Assembly (NCBI GenBank): GCA_009839325.1
Contig: VXPW01000065.1
Span: 1-46,190 of the forward strand
Source: Rhodospirillales bacterium
Lineage (GTDB): Bacteria > Pseudomonadota > Alphaproteobacteria > TMED109
Length of the DNA: 46,190 bases
Reading direction: 5' to 3'
Shown: in pieces, positions 27,185 through 35,602 of the stretch
Numbering within the stretch: the first letter of the stretch is position 1
Layout: each line of letters opens with the position of its first letter
Notes under the pieces: generated by a model
What the model saw: only the letters and a program-made list of their open reading frames with translations
What the model was told of the DNA's origin: nothing
The model's database searches: none
Position numbers and translations under genes: made by a program

Positions 27185-27654
27185 GCCGTGTCGTGCTGCA
27201 GATTGCGGATCCGCGTTGGGACGACCCCCAGCTTACGGGGCTGGCGCAGGCCTGCGCGGCCCGTGCAATCCGGGGACATGGTTCGGAGCGCGCCAATCTT
27301 CGTCTCACCAGCGATGCCGAGATGCAAAGGTTGAACCGCTGCTGGCGCGACATCGACCAGCCCACCAACGTGCTTTCGTTTCCGCAAGAAGACACGGTTT
27401 CACCCAATGAAGCAGGCCCGGAATTGGGTGATGTCGCGATAGGGTTCGAGACCACCGAGCGGGAAGCGCGCGAGCGGGGCCTGCCACTGAGCCACCACCT
27501 TGCGCATCTCGCAGTACATGGCATGCTCCATTTGGTAGGGTTTCGGCACGACACCGATCCGTCCGCGAAGTGCATGGAAGACACTGAACGCTTGATGCTT
27601 GCCGATTTCGGTATCGGCGATCCGTATCTGGAAACGGGCGCTGGCCGCAAGTGA
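27181..27654 (+). CDS. ybeY: Endoribonuclease YbeY
   Basis: This 157-residue metal-dependent RNase takes part in 16S rRNA 3'-end maturation and ribosome quality control. The zinc site HGMLHLVGFRH near residue 117 keeps all three histidines (canonical HGxLHLxGxDH, here R for D). The segments LNRCWRDIDQPTNVLSFP and ELGDVAIGFE are also typical. It overlaps phoH and corC by four bases each. Confidence 0.94.
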   Translation: MSRVVLQIADPRWDDPQLTGLAQACAARAIRGHGSERANLRLTSDAEMQRLNRCWRDIDQPTNVLSFPQEDTVSPNEAGPELGDVAIGFETTEREARERGLPLSHHLAHLAVHGMLHLVGFRHDTDPSAKCMEDTERLMLADFGIGDPYLETGAGRK

Positions 27655-28517
27655 CTGAGCCTGCCGATATCCAGTCCAGACCTCCGTTCTGGACATTTCT
27701 TGCCGATCGCTACTGGAAGATGCTCGGGCGACCAACCGGCCGGGACGGACGCATCCGGCATACCGTCGAGACGGTCGGCCAGTTCCACGACTTGACGCCG
27801 AAACAAGCGGGGATTCTGCGTCAGCTGCTCCGCCTCGGCACCATCGACGTCGAAGAGGTGATGGTGACGCGCAGCGAGATCGTTGCGGTGCCCGCGACGG
27901 CTTCGATCAAGCAGCTGATCGACACGGGCAGGCAAGCGGGACACTCCCGCCTACCGGTGTTCGACCGCGATCTCGATGACATCATCGGCATGATCCACAT
28001 GAAAGACTTGCTGTCGTGGTGGGGCAAGAGCGACGGGTTTCAGCTCTCCGACATCACGCGGCCCATTCTCACGGTTGCGCCCTCGACACCGGTCACGGAA
28101 CTCCTTGGCCAAATGCAGAGTGAGCGTTGCCACATAGCGATCGTTGCCGATGAGCACGGAGGCACTGACGGACTGGTCACGATTGAGGACCTGCTCGAGG
28201 AGATTGTGGGCGAAATCGAGGATGAACACGACCAGACTCCCCCGCCGGATCTCGTGGAAGTCGCGAACGGGATCTACGAAGTCGACGGGCGCTATCCGAT
28301 CAAGGAGTTCGAAGAAGAGGTCGGGATGCATCTGCGGACGGGCCGATTTGAGGACGTGGAGAGCATTGGCGGACTGGTGATTGCCGTTGCCGGCGAGTTC
28401 CCGTCCGAAGGCGAGCACCTGGAACACAACGGGCTTGAACTTACGCCCGTAGACGTCAGCGACCGCGCGGTGCTGAGAGTGCAGGTATGTGCCAAGGGAC
28501 ACCGCGTCTCCGGATAG
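27651..28517 (+). CDS. CBS-domain transporter-associated protein, CorC/HlyC family
   Basis: This 288-residue soluble protein has two CBS domains (from EEVMVTRSEIVAVPAT to HMKDLLSWW, and ITRPILTVAPSTPVTELL to IEDLLEEIVGEIEDEHD) and a C-terminal CorC_HlyC domain (YEVDGRYPIKEFEEEVG, ESIGGLVI, EHNGLELTPVD). E. coli CorC (YbeX) was linked to magnesium and cobalt efflux and more recently to ribosome metabolism. Start is GTG at 27651. The lnt gene that often follows is absent; the convergent mltA ends 18 bases away. Confidence 0.92.
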   Translation: MTEPADIQSRPPFWTFLADRYWKMLGRPTGRDGRIRHTVETVGQFHDLTPKQAGILRQLLRLGTIDVEEVMVTRSEIVAVPATASIKQLIDTGRQAGHSRLPVFDRDLDDIIGMIHMKDLLSWWGKSDGFQLSDITRPILTVAPSTPVTELLGQMQSERCHIAIVADEHGGTDGLVTIEDLLEEIVGEIEDEHDQTPPPDLVEVANGIYEVDGRYPIKEFEEEVGMHLRTGRFEDVESIGGLVIAVAGEFPSEGEHLEHNGLELTPVDVSDRAVLRVQVCAKGHRVSG

Positions 28518-28535
28518 CATCCGGTCCTTCTCGCG

Positions 28536-29759
28536 TTACCTTGGCTCCCGGCTCGCATCGATGTGAGATCGGGGGGCCAGAGCCCAGATCCGACCTGAAG
28601 CGCGCATGCGTCCCGCCTGCTCCCGCGCCTGGGATCCATGTCCGAAGAACAGGTCCCCGCGCTGCCGGCCTCGAATGGCGGCACCAGTGTCCTGCGCCAG
28701 CATCAACTGCGCGAAGACCGCATCGCCGCCGCCAGAAACCGGGACACGGGTTTCGACCCAGACCGGCAGGTGGAGCGGGACATGAAACGGGTCCACTGCT
28801 ATGGAACGTCGCGGGGTGAGGGGAACACCGGCAGAGCCGATCGGCCCTGACGGCGAGCGGGTCTCGAAAAACACGTAGGAAGCGTTCTCCGCCATCAGCG
28901 ACCGCATCTCGCCAGGGTGCTCCCGCAGCCAGGCGGCAATGGACTGGAGTGACATTTCGCTGGCGGCGATGGCCCCGCGCCGCAGCAACGTCCGACCGAT
29001 CGCGTAGTACGGATGCCCGTTGGAGCCGGCGTAGCCGACGTGCATGACTGAACCGTCGGCAAGACGTACGCGCCCGGATCCCTGGATGTGCAGGAAAAAC
29101 GCCTCCACCGGATCGAGAATCCAGACCAGCTCCAGGTTCCGACCGGCAAGCGCTCCATCCTGAATCGATGCCCGATCAGGCATCGGCACCAGCTGCCCGT
29201 TCTCCACGTGCCCCGCCAACCGCGTGCCGCGAAGTGACGGTCGAAATTCACCGAGGTCGACTTCCACCATCTCCGGCGGTCGCGCGTACAGCGGCTCCGC
29301 ACCCGGCGCCGGCGTGCGCCGGCCGGCAACCTCGGGTTCGAAGTACCCGGTAAACAGGGCTTCCGCTTCGGGGTCCGCCGGCAGGGACACCGGAGCGAAC
29401 CAGCGTTCGAAGAAGGCCCGCCCTTCACGTGCGCTCGTGATCGACGTCCCTTGCAGGGCCGAGCAGATCTGCTGCATGTGGCGGGCCGGGCCGGCCAATC
29501 CGCCGAGATCCGTCTCCGGCGGCATCGACGCCAGCTTGCTGCAGCTCTTGGTCAAGGCAGCAAGAGCCTCGGCCTGATTGTCGCCCTGCCACCCGGGGAG
29601 GTCGGCGAAGTTCACGGCTGACGTGTACACGGTCGGGGTCGGCACCGGTGCCCCCGTGGGCCCCGATTCAGGTGCGCAACCAACAATTAGGACGGCAAGC
29701 GTAAGCCAGCCGCTGGCTTCCAGTAGTCGACCGATTCCAGGTCCTCTTGCCAGCCTCAT
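28536..29759 (-). CDS. mltA: Membrane-bound lytic murein transglycosylase A
   Basis: This 407-residue outer-membrane lipoprotein cleaves peptidoglycan glycan chains to 1,6-anhydro ends. Its signal peptide ends in LIVGC near residue 28. The MltA domain has EALFTGYFEPEV, VFFLHIQGSGRVRL-like sequence (EAFFLHIQGSGRVRLADG), and HVGYAGSNGHPYYAIGR. The C-terminal 3D domain carries the catalytic aspartate in LMLAQDTGAAIRG and ends GDLFFGHG. The ATG overlaps the stop of the Tim44-like gene. Confidence 0.95.
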   Translation of the reverse strand: MRLARGPGIGRLLEASGWLTLAVLIVGCAPESGPTGAPVPTPTVYTSAVNFADLPGWQGDNQAEALAALTKSCSKLASMPPETDLGGLAGPARHMQQICSALQGTSITSAREGRAFFERWFAPVSLPADPEAEALFTGYFEPEVAGRRTPAPGAEPLYARPPEMVEVDLGEFRPSLRGTRLAGHVENGQLVPMPDRASIQDGALAGRNLELVWILDPVEAFFLHIQGSGRVRLADGSVMHVGYAGSNGHPYYAIGRTLLRRGAIAASEMSLQSIAAWLREHPGEMRSLMAENASYVFFETRSPSGPIGSAGVPLTPRRSIAVDPFHVPLHLPVWVETRVPVSGGGDAVFAQLMLAQDTGAAIRGRQRGDLFFGHGSQAREQAGRMRASGRIWALAPRSHIDASREPR

Positions 29760-30421
29760 TCGCCGGTGCGAATGAGAATCCAGTTTGGGTCGCCCTGGCT
29801 GACGTCCCTGGAGAAGGTCCAGAGATCATTCGCACGGCCGGGAATGTCAGGGTCTCCGTCAACCACCGCGCCGGCGGCATCACGGATCACCTCGATCTTC
29901 TCGCTCTCGAATTCGACCCGAACCACGGCGTGCGTATTCTCCATCCAGGCACTCTCGATCGAGGCGTGCACGACCTTGATGTCCCTGACTTCCATCACGT
30001 TGCCGTCTCGTTCCCGGTCAGTAATGGAGGCTTCAAAGCTGCGGTACACCGAAGCGGAGAGCAGTCTCTGCAGCAGTTCACGCTCTCCTGCAGCAAACGC
30101 TCCAACGATCATCGCGAATGCCTGCCGTGCACCTGCAAGGAAATGTTCCGGCTCGAACGACGGATCAGCCGCCTGCACCGCCGCCAAGCCCGTAGCCTGG
30201 CCTTGCGCACCGGCTGGTCCGGTCTCCGGGGCTTCCCGCATCTCGCCTTCTGTCTCGATTTCCGCCGCCAACGGTGAATCGGCCTGACCTTGCGGGTCGG
30301 AATTCGACGGCGCCTCCGGGGGCGGGCTTTCGTGACCTGTGCGGCGGCCCAGCACTCGGTGCAAGCGGATCAGCAGGAAGCCCGTGATCACCGCGAACAG
30401 GAGGATGTCGAAATACTGCAT
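29756..30421 (-). CDS. Tim44/TimA-domain protein
   Basis: This 221-residue protein has one N-terminal membrane helix (FDILLFAVITGFLLIRL), a proline- and acid-rich linker, and a Tim44-like domain (EHFLAGARQAFAMIVGAF, LLSASVYRSFEASI, DLWTFSRDVSQGDPNWILI). Its relatives in Alphaproteobacteria (TimA) are the ancestors of mitochondrial Tim44, and their bacterial role is not settled. The ATG at 30421 is the start of MQYFDI, the family-typical N-terminus. It overlaps mltA by four bases, the usual pairing. Confidence 0.92.
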   Translation of the reverse strand: MQYFDILLFAVITGFLLIRLHRVLGRRTGHESPPPEAPSNSDPQGQADSPLAAEIETEGEMREAPETGPAGAQGQATGLAAVQAADPSFEPEHFLAGARQAFAMIVGAFAAGERELLQRLLSASVYRSFEASITDRERDGNVMEVRDIKVVHASIESAWMENTHAVVRVEFESEKIEVIRDAAGAVVDGDPDIPGRANDLWTFSRDVSQGDPNWILIRTGE

Positions 30422-30552
30422 GGGAGCGCGGTAATTCCTCGAAGCTGGCCGTCCAGCGATTGTTCCCGCCAACGGGCATCAATGTAACACAAGGCTCCCG
30501 CGGCGCGTGCGGCCGGCGGAGTCTCGCTTTCCTCGAGAGCTCGGCAATCGAT

Positions 30553-31233
30553 TCAGTCGAGGTACCTCTTCCAAATAGGGTTCGACAAGCCTTGAAGCAT
30601 CACGCGGTGTGCTCGCGCTTCTTCCTCGTCGGGCGCATACCGCCGCTCGGGCCAATTCACGTCGGCCGCCGTCTCCGCCTGCAGGCCGGTGGCGGCCGCA
30701 GTGGTATCGAGCAGGAATGACCCCTGACGCCCTCCGGTCATCTCGATGTAGACCTCCGCCAGCAACTGCGCGTCAATCAGGGCGCCGTGTCGGTGGCGAC
30801 GTACCGCAAGGTCGATTCCGTGTCGGCGGCAAAGGTTGTTCAGCGTTACAAATCCACCAGCGAGCTCCATGGTGTCCAGGATTTCCCGACCGGACGACAC
30901 ACCCCCATGGCCCACCCTCGTCAGCTCGGCGTCCAGAAACCCGAGATCGAACGGGGCATTGTGGAAGAGCAGCGGCGATTCCCCCAGGAACTCGACGAAC
31001 TGGTCCGCAATGTCCTCAAATGTCGGCTTGTCGGCCAGGAACTCTTCGGAAAGGCCATGGACTTGCCGAGCTTTCTCGGGAATGTCACGCCTCGGATTCA
31101 CGAACGCATGCCAGGTACGTCCGGTGGGCACGTTGTTGCGCAGTTCGACACAGCCGATTTCCACGACCCGGTGCCCTTCATCCGGACGAAGGCCGGTCGT
31201 TTCCGTATCCACCGCCAGCAGTCGAGCCGTCAT
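30553..31233 (-). CDS. dnaQ: DNA polymerase III subunit epsilon
   Basis: This 226-residue 3'-5' exonuclease proofreads for the replicative polymerase. The DEDDh motifs are all visible: AVDTETTGL at residue 7, HNAPFDLGFLDAEL, and the final HGALIDAQLLAEVYIEM. A C-terminal region of about 50 residues should contact the polymerase alpha subunit. ATG at 31233 is chosen; the frame stays open far upstream through coaE antisense. It lies 43 bases after coaE on the same strand. Confidence 0.95.
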   Translation of the reverse strand: MTARLLAVDTETTGLRPDEGHRVVEIGCVELRNNVPTGRTWHAFVNPRRDIPEKARQVHGLSEEFLADKPTFEDIADQFVEFLGESPLLFHNAPFDLGFLDAELTRVGHGGVSSGREILDTMELAGGFVTLNNLCRRHGIDLAVRRHRHGALIDAQLLAEVYIEMTGGRQGSFLLDTTAAATGLQAETAADVNWPERRYAPDEEEARAHRVMLQGLSNPIWKRYLD

Positions 31234-31276
31234 CGTCGTCCTCCCTGGACCCGAACTCCGGCGGCCGAGCCCGGTC

Positions 31277-31894
31277 TCATCGAATCGGCCTCGGTCGGCC
31301 GGTCCCGCGTGGTCCATGCCGACGGAGGGCGCGGCGGAGCGCCCGCAATGCCACTCGGAGACCCTGCCCGGTTGGAATGACGTCATCGGCCCTTCGTTGC
31401 TGTTCCAACGTCGACATCTGCCGCTCCAGAATTCCGCGCAGCCGGGCTTCATCCATGTTCGGGCGCTGCAGCACCCGCTGACGCTGGAGGAATCTTGGAG
31501 CGGCAACGACCAGCACAGCGTCACAGTGGATGTCTCCACCCGTCTCGAAGAGCAACGGCACGTCAAGCACGACGACAGCGGCCCGGGCCAGCGCCCAGCG
31601 ACGCAACCAGATATTTCGCGCCTGGGCCACATATGGATGCACGATTGCCTCTAGCTGCCTGAGAGCGGCACGGTTAGAGAACACCTGTTGAGCCAGCGCA
31701 GCCCGGTCGATCGCGTTTCCGGTTGCAGCCTCGGGGAAGGCGTCCAGCACAGCAGCCGTGGCCGCTCCGCCCGGAGCCGTAACGCTGCGGGCCACGGCAT
31801 CAGAATCGAATACAGGCACACCGAGACGAGCACAAAGTCCCGCTGTCCGACTCTTTCCCATCGCGACGGTACCTGTGAGTCCAAGAACAACCAC
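31277..31894 (-). CDS. coaE: Dephospho-CoA kinase
   Basis: This 205-residue enzyme makes coenzyme A from dephospho-CoA and ATP. The P-loop is GLTGTVAMGKS at the N-terminus, followed by PVFDSDAVAR, IVHPYV, and VVLDVPLLFETGGD. GTG at 31894 shares its first base with the aroE stop (TAGTG) and puts the P-loop where the family has it. The arginine-rich tail after residue 180 is variable in the family. Confidence 0.95.
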   Translation of the reverse strand: MVVLGLTGTVAMGKSRTAGLCARLGVPVFDSDAVARSVTAPGGAATAAVLDAFPEAATGNAIDRAALAQQVFSNRAALRQLEAIVHPYVAQARNIWLRRWALARAAVVVLDVPLLFETGGDIHCDAVLVVAAPRFLQRQRVLQRPNMDEARLRGILERQMSTLEQQRRADDVIPTGQGLRVALRALRRALRRHGPRGTGRPRPIR

Positions 31895-32757
31895 TACTTC
31901 TCCAGCGTTGCCAGCACATGCTTTCGAAGGTCCTGATCCACTACCGGGCGCACACCGAACCACCCCTCGAAGCCGGGGACAGCCTGATGAAGAAGCATCC
32001 CGAGACCGTCCACGGTTGCCAGTCCCCGACGCGACGCCCCGCGCAGCAAGGCGGTCTCAAGCGGCACGTAAACGATGTCCGCCACGACGGCATCGGCGGC
32101 GAGACCGGCGAGGTCAGGATCCAAGGTCGGACCATTTCCCATTCCGAGTGTCGACGCATTGACCAGCAGGCCCGCGCCAGCCAGTTCAGCTTCGAGCTCG
32201 CGAAGGCCTACCGCGCGCACGCTCTCGAACTGGGCAGCAATTTCCTCGGCCTTCGCCACCGTGCGGTTGGCAATCACGATTTCGTCGCCGTGCTCGGCAC
32301 GCAATCCCGCAACGATCGCGCGTGCAGCTCCACCGGCACCGACCACGACGGCTCGCCGGCCCGACCGGTGCCATTCCGGCCGTTGTTCATGCAGTCCATC
32401 GACAAAGCCGCCCACATCAGTGTTGGCACCGATCAGACGTCCATCCCGTACGAAAATCGTGTTCACGGCCCCTACGGTGCCTGCCAATGCACTTTCCTCA
32501 TCGACGAGTGAGCGCGCTTCCACTTTGTGCGGAACCGTCACATTGCAGCCGCGAAATCCCAGGGCCGGCAAAGCTCGGAGTGCTGTCTCCAGATGTCCCG
32601 GCCGCACCGGCAAGGGTACGTACGCGGCGTCCAGCCTGTGCTTGCGAATCCAGTACGAGTGAATCACGGGAGATAACGAGTGAGCCACCGGCCAACCGAC
32701 GATCCCGGCGAGCCTGGTTCCGGCAGACGAAGGTCCCGCCGAAGCCTGTTCGGTCAT
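31894..32757 (-). CDS. aroE: Shikimate dehydrogenase
   Basis: This 287-residue enzyme reduces 3-dehydroshikimate with NADPH in aromatic amino acid synthesis. The substrate site has GWPVAHSLSPVIHSYW and GCNVTVPHKV with the catalytic lysine. The cofactor loop is VVGAGGAARAIVAGL followed by IANRT, and NTDVGGF and GLGMLLHQA are present. It overlaps ppsR by one base (TGATG) and coaE by one. The maf gene usually found between ppsR and aroE is missing. Confidence 0.96.
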   Translation of the reverse strand: MTEQASAGPSSAGTRLAGIVGWPVAHSLSPVIHSYWIRKHRLDAAYVPLPVRPGHLETALRALPALGFRGCNVTVPHKVEARSLVDEESALAGTVGAVNTIFVRDGRLIGANTDVGGFVDGLHEQRPEWHRSGRRAVVVGAGGAARAIVAGLRAEHGDEIVIANRTVAKAEEIAAQFESVRAVGLRELEAELAGAGLLVNASTLGMGNGPTLDPDLAGLAADAVVADIVYVPLETALLRGASRRGLATVDGLGMLLHQAVPGFEGWFGVRPVVDQDLRKHVLATLEK

Positions 32758-33593
32758 CAGGAGTCCCGCCGCTTGCGCATGAGTTCCAGCACCGACGCCG
32801 ACGTTTCTTCAATCGATCTGCCCGTCACATCGATTGTGGGCCAACCCATGCGGGCGTACATCCGGTTCGCTTCGATGACCTCATCTCGAATGCGAACGCG
32901 GTCGGAATAACTTGCATCGGCTTCGACACCGATGCTCGAAAGCCGGGCACGCCGGAGCACGGACAGCCTGTCGGGAGACGTCGTCAAAGCCACGATCAGC
33001 GCGTTCCCGGTGCCGTCCATGATCCAGCGCGGAAGTTCGATGCCGGGAACCACCGGCACGTTGGCAACGCGAACGCCCCGGTTGGCGAGATACATCGAGG
33101 TTGGCGTCTTCGAAGTTCTTGAAACCCCTACCAGCATCACGTCCGCATCTTCCGCCTGAGCAGCAAGCTGACCATCGTCATGAGTCAGCGCGAACTCCAT
33201 CGCCTGAATCCGTCGAAAGTACTCGCGGTCGATTCGGTGCTGGGAACCTGGCCGGCTGGCAGCCGGTTCCACTCCCAATATCGTGGCCAGGGTGGCGACC
33301 ACGGGATCCAGGATGGCCAGCGCCGGTACCCGCATTCGTCGGCATTCTGTTTCGAACGCAGTGCGGAGTTCGGAATCCGCCAGTGTGTAAAGGGCAATCC
33401 CGCGATGTTTCTCAACTTGCTTCAGAACGCGGTTGAGCTGAGAGCGAGTCCGGACGAGGATTGCGTTGTGCTCCACCGTTTCAACATCCCGGAAGTAGGT
33501 CACGGCGGCGCGGGCGACAGTGCTAACGGTCTCACCTGTGGAATCCGACACGAGATGAATGTGGAAAGGGTTACTGGAAAAAGCCTTACGCAT
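32757..33593 (-). CDS. ppsR: PEP synthase / PPDK regulatory kinase-pyrophosphorylase (DUF299)
   Basis: This 278-residue enzyme reversibly phosphorylates, and so switches off and on, PEP synthase or pyruvate phosphate dikinase using ADP. Typical are FHIHLVSDSTGETVSTVARA at the N-terminus, the P-loop-like LVGVSRTSKTPTSMYLANRG, and MGWPTIDVTGRSIEETSA at the end. In other Alphaproteobacteria this gene stands at the edge of the chromosomal origin, transcribed away from it, and the same holds here. Confidence 0.94.
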   Translation of the reverse strand: MRKAFSSNPFHIHLVSDSTGETVSTVARAAVTYFRDVETVEHNAILVRTRSQLNRVLKQVEKHRGIALYTLADSELRTAFETECRRMRVPALAILDPVVATLATILGVEPAASRPGSQHRIDREYFRRIQAMEFALTHDDGQLAAQAEDADVMLVGVSRTSKTPTSMYLANRGVRVANVPVVPGIELPRWIMDGTGNALIVALTTSPDRLSVLRRARLSSIGVEADASYSDRVRIRDEVIEANRMYARMGWPTIDVTGRSIEETSASVLELMRKRRDS

Positions 33594-33594
33594 C

Positions 33595-33603
33595 TGTGGA
33601 AAA
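33595..33603 (-). promoter_or_regulatory. DnaA-box-like site 1
   Basis: TGTGGAAAA differs from the complement of the TTATCCACA box at one position. It lies one base from the ppsR start codon. Confidence 0.45.
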
Positions 33604-33738
33604 ATTCCGAAGAAAGCCTTGCGTGGTTCCGCCGCCGGATATTCCTCAAACCCCTAAGGGTTCCGCACAGGTTATACGATACGACGGCCAGCCACGATGA
33701 AACCGTGAAAACCCCACCACGACCGATTTCGCACAGTT

Positions 33739-33827
33739 TTCGTCCACTACCCTATGTTCGTCCAACCATCTGCTGGACAATGATTTAGAACGGTTTTCCG
33801 ACCTTTATCCATCAAGATATGATGGAC
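33739..33827. repeat. Short TTCGTCCA / TGGAC repeat family
   Basis: TTCGTCCA occurs at 33739-33746 and 33757-33764, spaced 18 bases. The inverse core TGGAC follows at 33774-33778 and 33823-33827. Four related pentamers within 90 bases, in both orientations, suggest a binding site cluster, though the unit is short. Confidence 0.4.
33805..33813 (+). promoter_or_regulatory. DnaA-box-like site 2
   Basis: TTATCCATC matches 7 of 9 positions of the DnaA box, including the full TTATCCA half, and lies in the AT-rich core. Confidence 0.4.
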
Positions 33828-33909
33828 TGAAATTGTCATCCTGCTCTTTGGAAAAATCCCGCAAAAACACCTGATTCCTGTAACCAACAGACCAACTATA
33901 ATCGATTAC

Positions 33910-33918
33910 TTATACAAA
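33910..33918 (+). promoter_or_regulatory. DnaA-box-like site 3
   Basis: TTATACAAA matches 7 of 9 positions of the DnaA box and lies in the AT-rich core. AT-rich sequence makes chance matches likelier, so this is the weakest of the three. Confidence 0.25.
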
Positions 33919-34273
33919 CTATTTGGTATTTTGATTTGCATCCGGGTTGAAGAACGCATATATCGTGCAGGCGGCATCATCACTGTTCCGGCGCGGGTAT
34001 CCATGATCTGCGAACGCGGCCATCGAGCTGGCGATCGCGTTCGATGGGTGGAGCCCAGGTTGACTCGTTCCGGTGCCTTGGTAGCGTTATCGCCTGCAAG
34101 GCCGGATCCCGTCACGCCGATCGGGCCTGTTTAGCGGCACCTCGGCCCTATTGGTCCGCTTCCGGTTTCCGGGCGAAGCGGCTGGCTACCCGCTTCATCA
34201 TCGGTTGCCACCCCGCAGCCAGCGACACCTTTCTTCTGCTGCTGCCGAATCTCTACGTCATGGGTTATTGATT

Positions 34274-35533
34274 ATGCACCTCCAGGAACTGAAACGTAAA
34301 TCGCCTTCCGATCTCCTTGCATTTGCTGAAACCGAAGGGGTCGAGAACGCCGGTAACCTGCGAAAACAGGACATCATGTATGCGATTTTGCGGGCCAGGG
34401 CGGACCGGGAGGAACCGATCTACGGAGAGGGTGTGATCGAGGTGATGCAGGACGGGTTCGGCTTCTTGCGTTCACCTGAATCCAATTACCTGTCCGGCTC
34501 TGACGACATTTATGTATCACCAGCGCAAATAAAACGTCTCGGTCTTCGAACCGGAGATACAGTTGAGGGAGAGATCAGCCAACCGGGCGAAGGTGAACGC
34601 TACTTCTCTTTGCTCAAACCGACAAAGATCAATTTCAGGACGCCGGAGGAAGTTCGCAGCCGCGTGAATTTCGACAATCTCACGCCTCTTTATCCTGACA
34701 GTGCCATCAAGCTGGAAGTGGAGGCGGGATTGCCGGCGGGGGATAACACGTGCCGGGTTATCGAGCTGGTGGCACCGCTGGGCAAGGGGCAGCGCGGCCT
34801 GATCGTCGCCCCGCCAAGGACCGGGAAGACGGTTGTTCTCCAGAATATTGCCCACGCGATCGAGGAAAACCATCCCGAGATCTATCTGATTGTCCTGCTC
34901 ATCGATGAACGCCCGGAGGAAGTCACCGACATGCGCCGATCCGTTCGGGGAGAGGTCGTCAGTTCCACGTTCGACGAACCGGCGACACGCCATGTTCAGG
35001 TGACCGAGATGGTGAACCGTAAGGCCAAGCGGCTGGTCGAAAACGGTTACGACGTGGTGATTCTGCTGGATTCGATTACGCGTCTGGCACGTGCCTACAA
35101 CACCGTCGTCCCAAGTTCCGGCAAGGTGCTGACCGGCGGGGTGGATTCGAATGCGTTGCAGCGCCCGAAACGGTTCTTTGGGGCAGCCAGGAACATTGAG
35201 GGCGGGGGATCGCTGACCATCATTGCCACTGCCCTGATTGAAACCGGTTCGCGGATGGACGAGGTGATCTTCGAAGAATTCAAGGGCACGGGAAACTCGG
35301 AAATCGTGCTCGACCGGAAACTTGCCGACAAGCGGGTGTTCCCGGCGATCGACATCGCGAAGTCCGGAACACGAAAAGAAGAACTGCTGGTCGAGGCCGA
35401 GGAACTTACGAAGATGTGGGTATTGCGACGAATTCTGTCGCCCATGGGGACATCCGACGCAATGGAATTCCTGTTGGAGAGGCTTCGACCGACCAAGAAC
35501 AATGCCGAATTCTTCGACACAATGAACCAGTAG
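34274..35533 (+). CDS. rho: Transcription termination factor Rho
   Basis: This 419-residue hexameric RNA helicase ends transcription of untranslated RNA. The N-terminal helical part ([20 protein letters not shown]) is followed by the cold-shock RNA-binding domain ([20 protein letters not shown]). The ATPase domain has the P-loop [11 protein letters not shown], Walker [17 protein letters not shown] and the Q- and R-loop segments. The ATG at 34274 gives the family start; an in-frame extension to 34151 is non-homologous. No clear Shine-Dalgarno sequence precedes it. It is the first plus-strand gene right of the putative origin. Confidence 0.98.
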   Translation: MHLQELKRKSPSDLLAFAETEGVENAGNLRKQDIMYAILRARADREEPIYGEGVIEVMQDGFGFLRSPESNYLSGSDDIYVSPAQIKRLGLRTGDTVEGEISQPGEGERYFSLLKPTKINFRTPEEVRSRVNFDNLTPLYPDSAIKLEVEAGLPAGDNTCRVIELVAPLGKGQRGLIVAPPRTGKTVVLQNIAHAIEENHPEIYLIVLLIDERPEEVTDMRRSVRGEVVSSTFDEPATRHVQVTEMVNRKAKRLVENGYDVVILLDSITRLARAYNTVVPSSGKVLTGGVDSNALQRPKRFFGAARNIEGGGSLTIIATALIETGSRMDEVIFEEFKGTGNSEIVLDRKLADKRVFPAIDIAKSGTRKEELLVEAEELTKMWVLRRILSPMGTSDAMEFLLERLRPTKNNAEFFDTMNQ

Positions 35534-35549
35534 CTGAACACGGGAATTC

Positions 35550-35589
35550 GTGGTGCCGGTGCGGGTACCTGCCGCGACACCGACACCAC
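35550..35589. terminator. Hairpin between convergent rho and quinone oxidoreductase genes
   Basis: GTGGTGCCGGTG (35550-35561) pairs with CACCGACACCAC (35578-35589) at 11 of 12 positions, with a further short CGG/CCG pairing inside the loop. It lies 17 bases after rho and 14 bases after the opposing gene, so it could stop transcription from both sides. Neither side has a strong T tract. Confidence 0.5.
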
Positions 35590-35602
35590 CAATCCGGCGA
35601 AC

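Larger units (their letters stand above)
33595..33861. repeat. Imperfect 15-base direct repeat in the putative origin
   Basis: TGTGGAAAAATTCCG at 33595-33609 and TTTGGAAAAATCCCG at 33847-33861 agree at 13 of 15 positions. Each begins with a DnaA-box-like half. They flank the left part of the AT-rich core. Confidence 0.6.
33594..34273. other. Putative chromosomal replication origin (oriC)
   Basis: This 680-base gap lies between ppsR (minus) and rho (plus), which diverge from it. By hand count 33781-33960 is 37% GC, against a clearly GC-rich window. Near-consensus DnaA boxes lie at 33595-33603 (8 of 9), 33805-33813 and 33910-33918 (7 of 9 each). A 15-base repeat occurs at 33595 and 33847 with 13 matches. 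GANTC sites are at 33873 and 34247. In Caulobacter and Rickettsia the origin lies beside hemE with the ppsR-maf-aroE-coaE-dnaQ group on one side; the same group is on the left here. No gene is seen inside. The rho promoter and leader must also be here. Confidence 0.65.

Noticed and set aside
33906-34134. Short open frames on both strands inside the putative origin
   Set aside because: They overlap each other, have no family likeness and lie in the AT-rich to GC-rich transition upstream of rho.
34961-34976. Second parS-like sequence, TTCCACGT core, inside rho
   Set aside because: Only one half of the palindrome matches; the other half is TCGACG, so ParB dimer binding is unlikely.
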